Position numbers and translations under genes: made by a program. Source: an uncultured beta proteobacterium (lineage in GTDB: Bacteria; Pseudomonadota; Gammaproteobacteria; Burkholderiales; Burkholderiaceae_C). Taken from it: a DNA stretch of 35,911 nt. Below the pieces are notes generated by a model. That model made no database searches. It saw only the letters and a program-made list of their open reading frames with translations, and had not been told where the DNA came from. Positions 1-8,327 of this stretch are shown here, one piece after another. How positions within the stretch are numbered: position 1 is the stretch's first letter; each line of letters starts with the position of its first letter. The stretch lies in NCBI GenBank assembly GCA_903954045.1, contig CAJBMJ010000250.1:1-35911 (forward strand), written 5' to 3'.

Positions 1-24
1 CACTTACGCGTATCCCCCCAAATC

Positions 25-134
25 GTCCACGATGGCGCTGAAACAGCGTCCACGATCAATTTGAAATGCCGTCCACGATCACGCTGAAATCGCGTCCACG
101 ATCAGCCTGAAACGCCGTCCACGATGGGCTGAAA
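25..134. repeat. 23-bp tandem repeat array (5 units)
   Basis: The 9-mer GTCCACGAT occurs at 25, 48, 71, 94 and 117, an exact 23-bp period. A second conserved block, (C/T)TGAAA, occurs at 38, 61, 84, 107 and 129. The bases between the blocks vary. Regularly spaced short blocks like this resemble the multiple transposase-binding repeats near the ends of IS21-family elements. No transposase gene is visible because the window starts here, so the IS assignment is an inference. The array is non-coding as far as can be seen. Confidence 0.8.
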
Positions 135-341
135 TATGCACTAAGGGTTTATTGAGACCAAGCCGAGTACCCGTTTACTCAATATTCCTGTGTTCACGCA
201 GCACAACAAAGGCGTTGACTGATCAAAATTAGGTTGCAAATCCACAACACATAGTTCGTCTGGATATTTGGTAGCCACCAGAGAAAGTCTATGAGTATCT
301 GAAGTGGTGGGCTAGATGGTGGGCTACAGACCCCAAAAACC
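135..341. other. Non-coding stretch beside tRNA-Ser, with a 12-bp direct repeat
   Basis: No convincing gene is seen between the 23-bp repeat array and the tRNA terminator. The only structure I notice is the 10-mer TGGTGGGCTA repeated at 305-314 and 317-326 (12-bp period). It lies about 55 bp from the 3' end of the tRNA-Ser gene. Spaced direct repeats next to a tRNA 3' end are a common layout for arm-type integrase sites, but no integrase gene is visible here. Confidence 0.4.
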
Positions 342-372
342 AAAAAACCCTAAGCGAATCAATCACTTAGGG
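342..372 (-). terminator. Intrinsic terminator of the tRNA-Ser transcript
   Basis: Read on the minus strand, CCCTAAG (366-372) pairs perfectly with CTTAGGG (348-354) around an 11-nt loop and is followed at once by a run of six T. It lies 8 nt beyond the tRNA 3' end, so it would end the tRNA-Ser transcript and any read-through from the lysC operon. Confidence 0.8.
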
Positions 373-380
373 CTGTATTT

Positions 381-473
381 TGGCGGAGACGGAGGGATTC
401 GAACCCTCGATGAGGCTCTACACCCCATACTCCCTTAGCAGGGGAGCACCTTCGGCCACTCGGTCACGTCTCC
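381..473 (-). tRNA. tRNA-Ser (anticodon GCU)
   Basis: The minus strand folds into a 93-nt type II tRNA. The acceptor stem GGAGACG pairs with CGTCTCC, followed by discriminator G and an encoded CCA (381-383). The anticodon stem-loop is CUCCC-CUGCUAA-GGGAG, with anticodon GCU at 437-439 on the complement, reading AGC/AGU serine codons. The T-arm is GGGTTCGAATCCC and there is a long variable arm, as expected for serine. It starts 41 nt after the lysC stop on the same strand, so it may be co-transcribed with the upstream operon. Its 3' half is a potential integration target for elements lying at lower coordinates. Confidence 0.97.
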
Positions 474-514
474 TTCAGGTCGGCTCAGATTATCGCACGA
501 CTCGAATCAAAAAA

Positions 515-1783
515 TCAGGATGCGGGCTGGTCCAGGTCAAAAGCCTTGTGCAAGGCGCGCACAGCAAGCTCCATGTACTTCTCGTCAATGACGACCGAAG
601 TTTTGATTTCTGAGGTGGAGATCATCTGGATATTGATGCCTTCCTCACTCAAGACACGGAACATACGACTGGCCACACCAACATGGCTGCGCATACCGAT
701 ACCCACAATGGAAACCTTGCAAATCTTGGTATCGCCTACAACTTCCTGTGCACCCAGACTGGGCAACACTTTACTCTTGAGCAAATCCACGGCTTTTGCA
801 TATTCGTTGCGATTGACGGTAAAGCTGAAGTCCGTTTTACCGTCTTTACTCAGGTTTTGGATGATGACATCGACTTCAATGTTGGCGTCTGCCACCGCGC
901 CCAGAATTTGGTAGGCAATTCCGGGTTTGTCAGGCACGCCCAAAACGGAAATTTTGGCTTCGTCGCGGTTAAAAGCAATGCCGGAAACAATGGCTTGTTC
1001 CATGTGTTCGTCTTCCTCAAAAGTAATCAAAGTGCCGGATGCGGCTTCTTCAGCAAGGTCAATGTCCCAAGGCGTAAAGCTGCTCAGAACACGCAATGGC
1101 ACCTTGTACTTGCCAGCGAATTCCACCGAGCGAATTTGCAACACCTTGGAGCCCATGGAGGCCATTTCCAGCATTTCCTCGAAGCTCACGGTATGCAGGC
1201 GACGGGCTTCGGGCACCACCCGCGGGTCCGTGGTGTAAACACCATCCACGTCGGTATAAATCAGGCACTCATGGGCCTTCATGGCTGCAGCCACTGCGAC
1301 AGCAGAGGTATCAGAGCCGCCACGACCCAGAGTCGTGATATTGCCCAATTCATCCAGACCCTGAAAACCCGTAACGATGACTACCCTGCCGGCATTGAGG
1401 TCACCACGGACACGAGCATCGTCAATAGATTCAATGCGGGCTTTGGTGTAAGCGCTGTTGGTTCGGATGGGCACCTGCCAACCAGCATAGCTGACCGACT
1501 CCATGCCTTCCGCCTGAAGTGCTATAGCCAGCAACGCGCTGGAAGCCTGCTCTCCCGTGGCGGCGAGCATATCCAGTTCGCGACCGTAAGCTGCATCCTG
1601 CTTGCTTGGGGCCAATTCCTTGGCCAATCCGAGCAAGCGGTTGGTTTCTCCACTCATCGCTGAGGGAACAACCACCATCTGGTGGCCTGCACGCGCCCAT
1701 TTGGCGACGCGTTTGGCGACATTGCGGATGCGGTCGGTAGACCCCATCGACGTGCCGCCGTATTTGTGAACAATCAAAGCCAT
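515..1783 (-). CDS. lysC: Aspartate kinase
   Basis: Cytoplasmic aspartokinase, which phosphorylates L-aspartate in the first step of the lysine, threonine and methionine branch. The 422-aa protein has the N-terminal kinase signature KYGGTS at residues 8-13, the SAMSGETNRL block near 42-51 and the ITTLGRGGSDTSA substrate/ATP loop near 150. Tandem ACT domains fill roughly residues 265-415, which makes feedback inhibition by lysine and/or threonine likely. The length fits the monofunctional, LysC-type family. It starts with ATG only 4 nt after the tilS stop, with no strong Shine-Dalgarno, suggesting translational coupling. It is the last protein gene of a minus-strand run that leads into tRNA-Ser. 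Confidence 0.96.
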   Translation of the reverse strand: MALIVHKYGGTSMGSTDRIRNVAKRVAKWARAGHQMVVVPSAMSGETNRLLGLAKELAPSKQDAAYGRELDMLAATGEQASSALLAIALQAEGMESVSYAGWQVPIRTNSAYTKARIESIDDARVRGDLNAGRVVIVTGFQGLDELGNITTLGRGGSDTSAVAVAAAMKAHECLIYTDVDGVYTTDPRVVPEARRLHTVSFEEMLEMASMGSKVLQIRSVEFAGKYKVPLRVLSSFTPWDIDLAEEAASGTLITFEEDEHMEQAIVSGIAFNRDEAKISVLGVPDKPGIAYQILGAVADANIEVDVIIQNLSKDGKTDFSFTVNRNEYAKAVDLLKSKVLPSLGAQEVVGDTKICKVSIVGIGMRSHVGVASRMFRVLSEEGINIQMISTSEIKTSVVIDEKYMELAVRALHKAFDLDQPAS

Positions 1784-1787
1784 TGAG

Positions 1788-2771
1788 TCAATTTTTTGTG
1801 AGCAAAACCGTCGGATTGTACCAAGTCAGCACCGCTTCGCTGCGCTGCACAAACCCGTCTCCCACCTTGATGTGAATGCGATGGCCCCGTGTTACACAGT
1901 CCGTGATTTGTGCCTGCAATTCACCCAATTGCGCGGTAGTTGGCGACACACCGAACGACTGTTTCAACCAGTAGCGCAGTGCATTGGCCTGGCGCTCACT
2001 ACTGAGCTTTCTCAAACCCTTGATCTGAGGCAGCCCGTCAGAAGTGCGGAGAACATCATCCAAATCCGTTTGGGCCAAGGACTCGAGCAGGCCCTGCGCT
2101 TGTGCGGCGTGTGAACAGCTGCGGGCAAAAGTGTCACGAAAATGGGGGAACACCTGCTCCAGCACCGGTAGCAACTTTGCCCGGATGCGATTGCGTGTAA
2201 AGCGCTCATCCGCATTAGTGGGATCCTCCACAAACCGGATCTGTCTTTCGGCCAGCCATTTGCGAATGTCAGCGCCTTTGACGCTGAGGAACGGCCGGAA
2301 GTAACTTATGCCATTGCGCTGCCATTGGTGCGGCATTGCACTGAGTCCGGGAAGACCGGATCCCCGCCCCAAAGCCAGCAGGAGAGTTTCGACCTGGTCA
2401 TCCGCATGCTGCGCAATAGCTACTGATTTGATAGCTTCCTGCGCATATTCTGAAAGGGCTAGAGCCTCAAAAGCCTCATATCTTGCAACGCGGGCAGCTT
2501 CTTCCGGACTTTGACCGGGGCTATGGCGCGCATTGACTTCCTTGCGCCTCAGGGGCACGTCAAAATCCTGGCAAAGCCTCTCACATTGGCGTTCAAACTG
2601 GTCCGCCGCGGACTGCAAGCCGTGGTTGACATGAAACGCGACTACCTGCCCCGGCCACTTTTGAGCACAAGCCGCCAGCAAGGCAGTGGAGTCAGCTCCG
2701 CCACTGAGTGCCACTGCCAGCGGCAACGCAGGCTCGAACGCCCGCATGGCCTGCTCGAGCGAATGGGTCAT
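1788..2771 (-). CDS. tilS: tRNA(Ile)-lysidine synthase
   Basis: TilS converts the CAU anticodon wobble cytidine of a minor tRNA-Ile to lysidine using ATP and lysine, so the tRNA is charged with isoleucine and reads AUA. The PP-loop motif SGGADS is at residues 23-28, with HVNHGL near 47-52 and AQHADDQVET near 120-129. The protein is 327 aa. It has the N-terminal ATPase and the middle substrate-binding region (about 225-327) but ends before the extra C-terminal TilS domain found in the 432-aa E. coli enzyme. Residues 104-120 are encoded by a dispersed repeat (2414-2466) and look like an insertion relative to other TilS proteins. It sits between accA (17-nt gap) and lysC (4-nt gap). Confidence 0.94.
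   Translation of the reverse strand: MTHSLEQAMRAFEPALPLAVALSGGADSTALLAACAQKWPGQVVAFHVNHGLQSAADQFERQCERLCQDFDVPLRRKEVNARHSPGQSPEEAARVARYEAFEALALSEYAQEAIKSVAIAQHADDQVETLLLALGRGSGLPGLSAMPHQWQRNGISYFRPFLSVKGADIRKWLAERQIRFVEDPTNADERFTRNRIRAKLLPVLEQVFPHFRDTFARSCSHAAQAQGLLESLAQTDLDDVLRTSDGLPQIKGLRKLSSERQANALRYWLKQSFGVSPTTAQLGELQAQITDCVTRGHRIHIKVGDGFVQRSEAVLTWYNPTVLLTKN
2414..2466. repeat. Dispersed AGCTA...TAGCT repeat inside tilS
   Basis: An imperfect palindrome, AGCTA (2418-2422) with TAGCT (2432-2436), is followed by CCTGCGC and then GGGCTAGAGCC. It shares the exact 11-mer TAGCTACTGAT (2417-2427) with a second copy at 33515-33525. I recall very similar short repeats scattered through Comamonadaceae genomes, but I cannot verify that here. 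It stays in frame within tilS and encodes about 17 residues between the N-terminal motifs. Confidence 0.6.
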
Positions 2772-2788
2772 TGAAAAACGAAGCTGAC

Positions 2789-3766
2789 TTACTTGGACGA
2801 CGCTTTGGTGTCAGTAAACCGGCCGTAGCTTTGCAGGCGCTCGTAGCGGCGATCTAACAGTTCCTTGACCTTCAGATCACTGATTTGACGGAAAGCATCG
2901 GCCAGTGCCCGCTTGAGGAATGCCGCGGCCTGTTTCACATCTCGGTGGGCACCGCCAACGGGTTCATTCACAATTTTGTCAACCAAGCCCAAAGCTTTGA
3001 GGCGGTGCGCCGTAATGCCCAAGGCATCTGCTGCCTCCTGCGCTTTGTCCGACGTCTTCCAGAGAATGGACGCACATCCTTCAGGACTGATCACCGAGTA
3101 AATGGAATACTGCAACATCACCACCTGGTCCGCCACAGAAATAGCCAAAGCGCCGCCAGAACCACCTTCACCAATGATGGTCGTAATGATGGGCACTTCC
3201 AGCTGAGCCATCTCAAAAATGTTGCGGCCAATGGCCTCAGATTGACCACGCTCTTCGGCATCAATGCCGGGGTAGGCACCGGGCGTGTCCACAAAAGTAA
3301 AGACGGGAAGTTTGAATTTCTCCGCCAGCTTCATCAGGCGCAGTGCCTTGCGATAGCCTTCAGGCTTGCTCATCCCAAAATTACGCAGGCCTCGTTCTTT
3401 GGTGTCTCTGCCTTTTTGCTGCCCCAGCACCATGCAGGGCGTGCCGTTGAAGCGCGCTAATCCACCCACAATGCTCAGGTCATCAGCGAAATGGCGGTCG
3501 CCGTGTAACTCTACAAAATGGGTAAATATTTCACCCACATAGTCCAAGGTGTAGGGGCGCTCGGCGTGACGGGCGATTTTTGTAATCTGCCAAGGCGTGA
3601 GATCGCTGTAAATGTCTTTGGTGAGCTGCTGGCTTTTTTTGCTGAGTTGCTCGATTTCAGCCGAAATATCAACCGCAGACTCGTTTTGCACATATCGCAG
3701 TTCTTCAATCTTGGACTCCAGCTCCGCAATGGGCTGCTCAAAATCCAGAAATGTCTTTTTTGCCAA
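2789..3766 (-). CDS. accA: Acetyl-CoA carboxylase carboxyltransferase subunit alpha
   Basis: Alpha subunit of the acetyl-CoA carboxylase carboxyltransferase. With AccD it moves the carboxyl group from biotin-BCCP to acetyl-CoA to make malonyl-CoA for fatty acid synthesis. The chosen start is TTG at 3766, giving 325 aa that begin (M)[11 protein letters not shown], the usual AccA N-terminus. It is preceded by a strong AAGGAGA Shine-Dalgarno 7 nt upstream. The in-frame ATG at 3811 would add 15 atypical residues and lies right at the end of the upstream glycosylase gene. Family blocks are visible: [11 protein letters not shown], the glycine-rich [12 protein letters not shown] and the [13 protein letters not shown] stretch. 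The length matches the family (about 320 aa). Confidence 0.95.
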   Translation of the reverse strand: MAKKTFLDFEQPIAELESKIEELRYVQNESAVDISAEIEQLSKKSQQLTKDIYSDLTPWQITKIARHAERPYTLDYVGEIFTHFVELHGDRHFADDLSIVGGLARFNGTPCMVLGQQKGRDTKERGLRNFGMSKPEGYRKALRLMKLAEKFKLPVFTFVDTPGAYPGIDAEERGQSEAIGRNIFEMAQLEVPIITTIIGEGGSGGALAISVADQVVMLQYSIYSVISPEGCASILWKTSDKAQEAADALGITAHRLKALGLVDKIVNEPVGGAHRDVKQAAAFLKRALADAFRQISDLKVKELLDRRYERLQSYGRFTDTKASSK

Positions 3767-3789
3767 CGTAACTCTCCTTCTAGCGAACG

Positions 3790-3803
3790 CCCCCGAATGG
3801 GGG
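3790..3803 (-). other. Small GC hairpin before the accA ribosome binding site
   Basis: Five C and five G flank a 4-nt loop (complement of CCCCCGAATGGGGG) in the 45-nt gap between the glycosylase stop and the accA start. It lies just upstream of the accA Shine-Dalgarno. There is no T-run, so it is not an intrinsic terminator. It might stabilise the mRNA or set the translation rate; no function is established. Confidence 0.4.
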
Positions 3804-3811
3804 ATGTCCAA

Positions 3812-4483
3812 TTAGTACGCGACCGGCTGCGGGTCGAGCGATCGCCAAATATACCAAGTCGCCACACTGCAAAACGGTGCCCAGGCGGCAGCCACTTCCC
3901 GAACTTCGCTGCGGCTGACTACCTCACCCGAAAAATAGTTGAGGCTTATGCCATTGATCAAACCCACATCATCCAGCGGCAAGACATTGGGACGCATCAG
4001 ATGAAAAATCAGAAACATCTCGGCGGTCCAGCGGCCAATGCCACGGATGCCGACCAATTCGTCGATGATTTCCTCGTCGTCCATGGATTTCCACGCGTCG
4101 ATATGCAAGGCGCCACTGTCAAAGTGAAGAGCCAGATCTACCAAGTATTCGACCTTGCGCGCGCTCAAGCCAGCGGCACGCATGTCGTCAACTTTTAGTT
4201 TCAATATCGCGGCTGGCGTGATTTTTTTGGGCAGCACCGCAAACCGGTCCCATACTGTTTGAGCCGCTTTCACGGATATCTGCTGACCCACAATGCTGCG
4301 GGCCAAAGTGACGAATGCGTCACCACGGGTCTGGAGACAGGCATCACCAAACTGCGGTATCAGCCGCTTCATCACCCGATCTTTCTTAATCAGCTGCTTG
4401 CAGGCCTCGTCCCAGAAAGACGGTGTGACCTTCGGGTTGCCTACTTGCTTTTTTGTAGCCAGTGTCACTGCGCGGCTTCCCAT
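3812..4483 (-). CDS. DNA-3-methyladenine glycosylase II (AlkA-type, HhH-GPD)
   Basis: Base-excision repair glycosylase that removes alkylated purines from DNA. The 223-aa protein shows an HhH-GPD fold: [11 protein letters not shown] near residue 65, the helix-hairpin-helix [15 protein letters not shown] near 140, and the catalytic-type aspartate in VLPLDDVGL near 170. It is shorter than E. coli AlkA (282 aa) and lacks that protein's N-terminal domain, as do many compact homologues. Its ATG lies 19 nt inside the end of cysS, so translation is probably coupled to cysS; a GTG six codons in is an alternative start. The exact substrate range cannot be read from the sequence. Confidence 0.9.
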   Translation of the reverse strand: MGSRAVTLATKKQVGNPKVTPSFWDEACKQLIKKDRVMKRLIPQFGDACLQTRGDAFVTLARSIVGQQISVKAAQTVWDRFAVLPKKITPAAILKLKVDDMRAAGLSARKVEYLVDLALHFDSGALHIDAWKSMDDEEIIDELVGIRGIGRWTAEMFLIFHLMRPNVLPLDDVGLINGISLNYFSGEVVSRSEVREVAAAWAPFCSVATWYIWRSLDPQPVAY

Positions 4484-5862
4484 GTCGTACCACCGGGCGT
4501 GTCTTTCAACACTATCCCCTGAGCAAGAAGTTCTTTGCGAATACCGTCTGCAAGGGCGAAATCCTTGGCCGTTTTTGCAGCTGCGCGTTGACTTATTCGC
4601 TCAAGAATCGATTGCTCGTCCACAGACGCGCCCAATTTCAGGAATCCGCTTGGATTGGCCTGCAAAAGTCCCAAAAATCCGCCCAGTTTCTTCAGCAGCC
4701 CCGCCATTTCGCTGGATTTTGAGCGATTGACTTCCGTAGCCAGATCAAACAAAACGGCGACAGCTTCTGGGGTTCCAAAATCTTCATCCATGGCTGACTT
4801 GAATCTGGCCGCCATTGCGTGAGACTCCCAATCCAGCGTTTCCATTGCGGCGGGCTCCACCAAGTTGAGCGCAGTGTAGAGGCGTTTGAGGCCGTTACGG
4901 GCATCGTCGAGATGCACATCGCTGTAATTGAGTGCGCTGCGGTAGTGCGTACGCAACAGGAAATAACGCACTGTCTCGGGATCGTACTTGGCCAAAACCT
5001 CGCGAATAGTGAAAAAATTGCCCAAGCTTTTAGACATTTTTTCGTTGTCCACACGCACAAATCCGTTGTGAACCCAAAACCTGGCCAGTGGTTTTTCGTT
5101 AGCTCCCTCGCTCTGCGCGATCTCGTTTTCATGGTGTGGAAACTGCAAATCAGCTCCCCCTCCATGAATATCAAATGTCTCACCCAAGGTTTCACAGCTC
5201 ATGGCGGAGCATTCAATATGCCATCCGGGTCGGCCGACCCCATAAGCATGGCCCCAGTCAGCCGCATCCCATTTGGCATCCGAGGGTTCTGAAGGCTTGG
5301 CGGTTTTCCAGAGCACGAAGTCCAAAGGATCATCTTTTCCATCCTGAACAGCGACTCGCTCACCCGCGCGCAACTCATCCAAGGACTTGCCCGAAAGCTT
5401 CCCATAACCAGCGAATTTGCGGACCGCGTAATTGACATCCCCTGAAGCGGACTTGTAAGCAAGGCCTTTAGCCTCCAGTTGACCAATCAGTGTGAGCATC
5501 TGGGGCACATATTCGGTAGCCCTGGGCTCCAGAGTGGGCGCTTCAATGCCCAGCAGCCCAATGTCAGCGCGCATGGCCTCAATCATCTCGTCGGTCAAAG
5601 CGCGAATGGTGATGCCTCGCTCGACGGAGCGTTTGATGATCTTGTCGTCAATGTCGGTGATGTTGCGCACGTAGGTGACCTTGTATCCGCTGGCCTTGAG
5701 CCAGCGTTGTACAACGTCGAAAGCCATCATCATTCGGGCATGGCCAATATGGCAGAGGTCGTAAATTGTCATGCCACACACGTACATGCGCACATGGCCG
5801 GGCTCAATCGGGACAAAATCTGTCAATGCACGCGAAAGCGTGTTGTAGATGCGCAAACTCAT
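4465..5862 (-). CDS. cysS: Cysteinyl-tRNA synthetase
   Basis: Class Ia aminoacyl-tRNA synthetase that charges tRNA-Cys. The start at ATG 5862 gives 465 aa beginning [11 protein letters not shown], matching the family (about 460 aa); the 29 upstream in-frame residues are not typical. Motifs: zinc/substrate Cys in [10 protein letters not shown], the HIGH-like CHIGHAR, further zinc ligands in WHIECSAM and [13 protein letters not shown], and the KMSKS loop KMSKSLGN. It is the first gene of the minus-strand run cysS-glycosylase-accA-tilS-lysC. It is divergent from the TPR gene across 180 nt, in which I could not fix a convincing promoter for either direction. Confidence 0.96.
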   Translation of the reverse strand: MSLRIYNTLSRALTDFVPIEPGHVRMYVCGMTIYDLCHIGHARMMMAFDVVQRWLKASGYKVTYVRNITDIDDKIIKRSVERGITIRALTDEMIEAMRADIGLLGIEAPTLEPRATEYVPQMLTLIGQLEAKGLAYKSASGDVNYAVRKFAGYGKLSGKSLDELRAGERVAVQDGKDDPLDFVLWKTAKPSEPSDAKWDAADWGHAYGVGRPGWHIECSAMSCETLGETFDIHGGGADLQFPHHENEIAQSEGANEKPLARFWVHNGFVRVDNEKMSKSLGNFFTIREVLAKYDPETVRYFLLRTHYRSALNYSDVHLDDARNGLKRLYTALNLVEPAAMETLDWESHAMAARFKSAMDEDFGTPEAVAVLFDLATEVNRSKSSEMAGLLKKLGGFLGLLQANPSGFLKLGASVDEQSILERISQRAAAKTAKDFALADGIRKELLAQGIVLKDTPGGTTWEAAQ

Positions 5863-6042
5863 GGGTAATTCAAAATGCCTATGGGGACCTGCCCCAGCAC
5901 AATCTCCGACCAACTTTACAAAAAGTGGACAAACCTTGCAGTCTTTCAAAGGGGGGAAAACGGCACCCCCTCAGATACAATCACGGACAGTATAAAGCCC
6001 CTGCCTGCGGGCTATTTTGATGCGCTAGACCACGAAGGCTTT

Positions 6043-7071
6043 ATGAAGCACAACCACCCTACTCCCCTGTTGACGTTCAAGACAATGGCACTTGCCATGG
6101 CCTTGTTGTTTACCAATGCCCATGCAGATGAGTACTCCGATGTAACCCAGCTAGTGCGTTCTGGCAAGTTGAGCGATGCCCTTACCAAAGCTGACCAATA
6201 CCTTGCCGGCAAACCTAAAGATCCGCAAATGCGGTTTATCAAGGGTGTGATTCAGCGCGACAGCGGGAAAACGACTGAGGCTATCGCCACATTTACCAAA
6301 CTCACAGAAGAATATCCGGAGCTTCCTGAGCCTTACAACAATCTGGCTGTGTTGTACGCCGGCCAGAGCCAATTCGACAAAGCCCGCAGTGCGCTCGAAA
6401 TGGCCATTCGCACCAACCCAAGCTACGCCACAGCCCATGAAAATCTGGGAGATGTCTATGCCAAGTTGGCAAGTCAGGCCTACAACAAGGCGTTGCAACT
6501 TGACAATACCAATGCGGCAGTAGCACCCAAGCTGGCCTTGATCCGCGAACTCTTCAACCCCAACGCTCCAAAGACTCAACGTCCGGTTACTGTGCCAGGT
6601 CCTGCGGCATCAACTACTGTCTCTGCTGCCCCCGCTGCTCCAGTCGCTCTGCCGTCGGCAAGCGCCCCAGTGGCTACCAAACCAGCTGCGACTGGCAGCG
6701 CGCAAACGGATTCGACATCATCTGACGCCACCGCGCAAAAAGACGTGGAGGCTGCGGTAAAAGCCTGGGCCAGCGCATGGTCCGCTAAAGACATCAAGTC
6801 CTACCTTGGGGCCTATAGTCGCAACTTTGATCCTCCAGGATCCGTTTCCCGAAACTCCTGGGAAGAGGACCGCAAAGCCCGCATCCTGGGCAAGGCCAGC
6901 ATCAGCGTGAAACTGGAAAACCTGCAGGTATCGGTTTCTGGAGCCAAAGCTACGGCAAAGTTCCGGCAGGAATACAAAGCCAGTGGTCTGGCGGTTTCCA
7001 GCAGGAAGACATTGGAACTGGTGAAAACAGGTGAGGTCTGGCAGATAGTCAAAGAATCCACCGGTAGCTGA
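6043..7071 (+). CDS. Exported TPR protein with C-terminal NTF2-like domain
   Basis: 342-aa protein of unknown specific function, probably periplasmic. The start at ATG 6043 gives a typical signal peptide (MKHNHP..., hydrophobic ALAMALLF, cleavage near NAHA-DE) and has GAAGG upstream; the longer in-frame start has no such signal. TPR-like repeats occupy about residues 30-165 (for example EPYNNLAVLYAGQSQFDKA). They are followed by an Ala/Pro/Ser/Thr-rich linker (about 175-225) and a C-terminal NTF2/SnoaL-like domain (about 230-342, AAVKAWASAWSAKDIKSYL to the end). That domain resembles the C-terminus of the next gene product. The gap to the next gene is 14 nt, so the two are likely co-transcribed. 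A scaffold role for an envelope enzyme is an inference. Confidence 0.85.
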   Translation: MKHNHPTPLLTFKTMALAMALLFTNAHADEYSDVTQLVRSGKLSDALTKADQYLAGKPKDPQMRFIKGVIQRDSGKTTEAIATFTKLTEEYPELPEPYNNLAVLYAGQSQFDKARSALEMAIRTNPSYATAHENLGDVYAKLASQAYNKALQLDNTNAAVAPKLALIRELFNPNAPKTQRPVTVPGPAASTTVSAAPAAPVALPSASAPVATKPAATGSAQTDSTSSDATAQKDVEAAVKAWASAWSAKDIKSYLGAYSRNFDPPGSVSRNSWEEDRKARILGKASISVKLENLQVSVSGAKATAKFRQEYKASGLAVSSRKTLELVKTGEVWQIVKESTGS

Positions 7072-7085
7072 GTACCAGACATTTC

Positions 7086-8327
7086 ATGAGTTATTGGAGA
7101 CCTTGGGTTGTTTGCACAGCCCTGCTGGTATTTGGCCTTTTTCCTGCACATGCGTCCAACAAAGCCCGCAATGGCAAGTCCAAACAGGCGAGCCCGGACG
7201 CCCCCCTCACGCAGGTTAGCGCTGGGGTAGCCGAATCGCGATTGATCGAGATCTACCGTCTGATTGGAGCTGGCCAAAGTCAGCAGGCATTGGTCAAGGC
7301 CTCAGCCCTGGTGCAGGAATTGCCGCATTTTCAATTGGCGCAACTGGTCTATGGAGATTTGCTTTCTGCCCGCATCCGACCATTGAACCAAATGGGTGAT
7401 GTTCCGCAAGATATGGCAGCACTCGCAGGTACAACGGTTACCGAACTACGGGAAGAGTCCAATCGGCGCCTCCAAGCGCTGCGTGAGCGTCCCTTGCCTG
7501 GTACCGTTCCCTCCCAGTTTCTCGCCCTATCCGCTCGAACGAAACACGCCATTGCTGTGGATGCATCGCGCTCACGCTTGTATTTGTTTGAGAATGGCCC
7601 GGAAGGCTTGAAGCTGATCTCAGATCACTACATTTCCCTGGGTAAAGCGGGAACCTCCAAGACATTTGAAGGCGATCAACGTACGCCTTTGGGGGTTTAC
7701 TACATTACCAGTAACCTCGACCCTAAATCACTTAAGGATTTTTATGGGTCTGGTGCCTTACCAATCAACTACCCCAACAGCCTGGACAGTCGCAGAGGTA
7801 AAACCGGCGGCGGCATCTGGCTGCACGGCACTCCACCCAACCAGTTTTCCAGGGCGCCGCAGGCCACGGACGGCTGTGTTGTTCTTGCCAATCCAGACCT
7901 GTCCCAAATCATTCGAACTGTCGAAGTGCGAACCACACCGGTTGTCATTGCTACGCAACTCCAATGGGTCAAGCCAGCGAATGCCCGCATGGAAATCAAA
8001 CCATTTGAAGATGCGTTGTTGGCTTGGCGAAATGCGAAAACAGCCGGTGATCTGAATCATCTGCTGACGTTTTATACGAGCGACTTCAATAGCAATGGAA
8101 AGAATCTTCAGCAGTGGATGCCGACATTGCAAAACGAACTCAACCGCACAGGAGGCCGCAACATTCAGCTCAAGGATGTGTCCTACCTTCGCTGGGTGGA
8201 TTCCGCTGACACGATGGTGGTTACCTTTGGTGAAGTCATTGAAGGTGTCAGGACAGGATGGACCAAGAGACAATACTGGATGCGTCAGGGTAACCAGTGG
8301 AAAATTTTTTTTGAAGGAGCACCGTAA
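7086..8327 (+). CDS. L,D-transpeptidase (YkuD fold) with NTF2-like C-terminus
   Basis: 413-aa periplasmic enzyme expected to act on peptidoglycan, by 3-3 cross-linking, lipoprotein attachment or hydrolysis; which of these cannot be told. A signal peptide spans about residues 1-23 (FGLFPAHA). A helical TPR-like segment covers about 45-105. The YkuD catalytic domain covers about 153-285, with H247 in IWLHGTP and catalytic C264 in TDGCVVL. The C-terminal 105 residues form an NTF2-like domain of the kind annotated in Cds6-type L,D-transpeptidases. The stop TAA abuts the ATG of the cyclophilin gene, indicating a tight operon. Confidence 0.9.
   Translation: MSYWRPWVVCTALLVFGLFPAHASNKARNGKSKQASPDAPLTQVSAGVAESRLIEIYRLIGAGQSQQALVKASALVQELPHFQLAQLVYGDLLSARIRPLNQMGDVPQDMAALAGTTVTELREESNRRLQALRERPLPGTVPSQFLALSARTKHAIAVDASRSRLYLFENGPEGLKLISDHYISLGKAGTSKTFEGDQRTPLGVYYITSNLDPKSLKDFYGSGALPINYPNSLDSRRGKTGGGIWLHGTPPNQFSRAPQATDGCVVLANPDLSQIIRTVEVRTTPVVIATQLQWVKPANARMEIKPFEDALLAWRNAKTAGDLNHLLTFYTSDFNSNGKNLQQWMPTLQNELNRTGGRNIQLKDVSYLRWVDSADTMVVTFGEVIEGVRTGWTKRQYWMRQGNQWKIFFEGAP

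Noticed and set aside
25-134. CRISPR-like array
   Set aside because: The repeat units are only 23 bp with short conserved blocks of 9 and 6 bases and no unique spacers of 30 nt or so; there are no cas genes.
683-1663. Long plus-strand open frame opposite lysC
   Set aside because: It is the antisense of an intact aspartate kinase gene, has no family resemblance and no ribosome site; it arises from codon bias.
5863-5949. N-terminal extension of CysS
   Set aside because: The 29 upstream residues do not resemble the family, and the internal ATG gives the standard MSLRIYNTL start and length.
5951-5970. G-run/C-run inverted repeat between cysS and the TPR gene as a terminator
   Set aside because: It lies between divergent gene starts, has a 9-nt loop and no T-run on either side, so termination makes no sense here.
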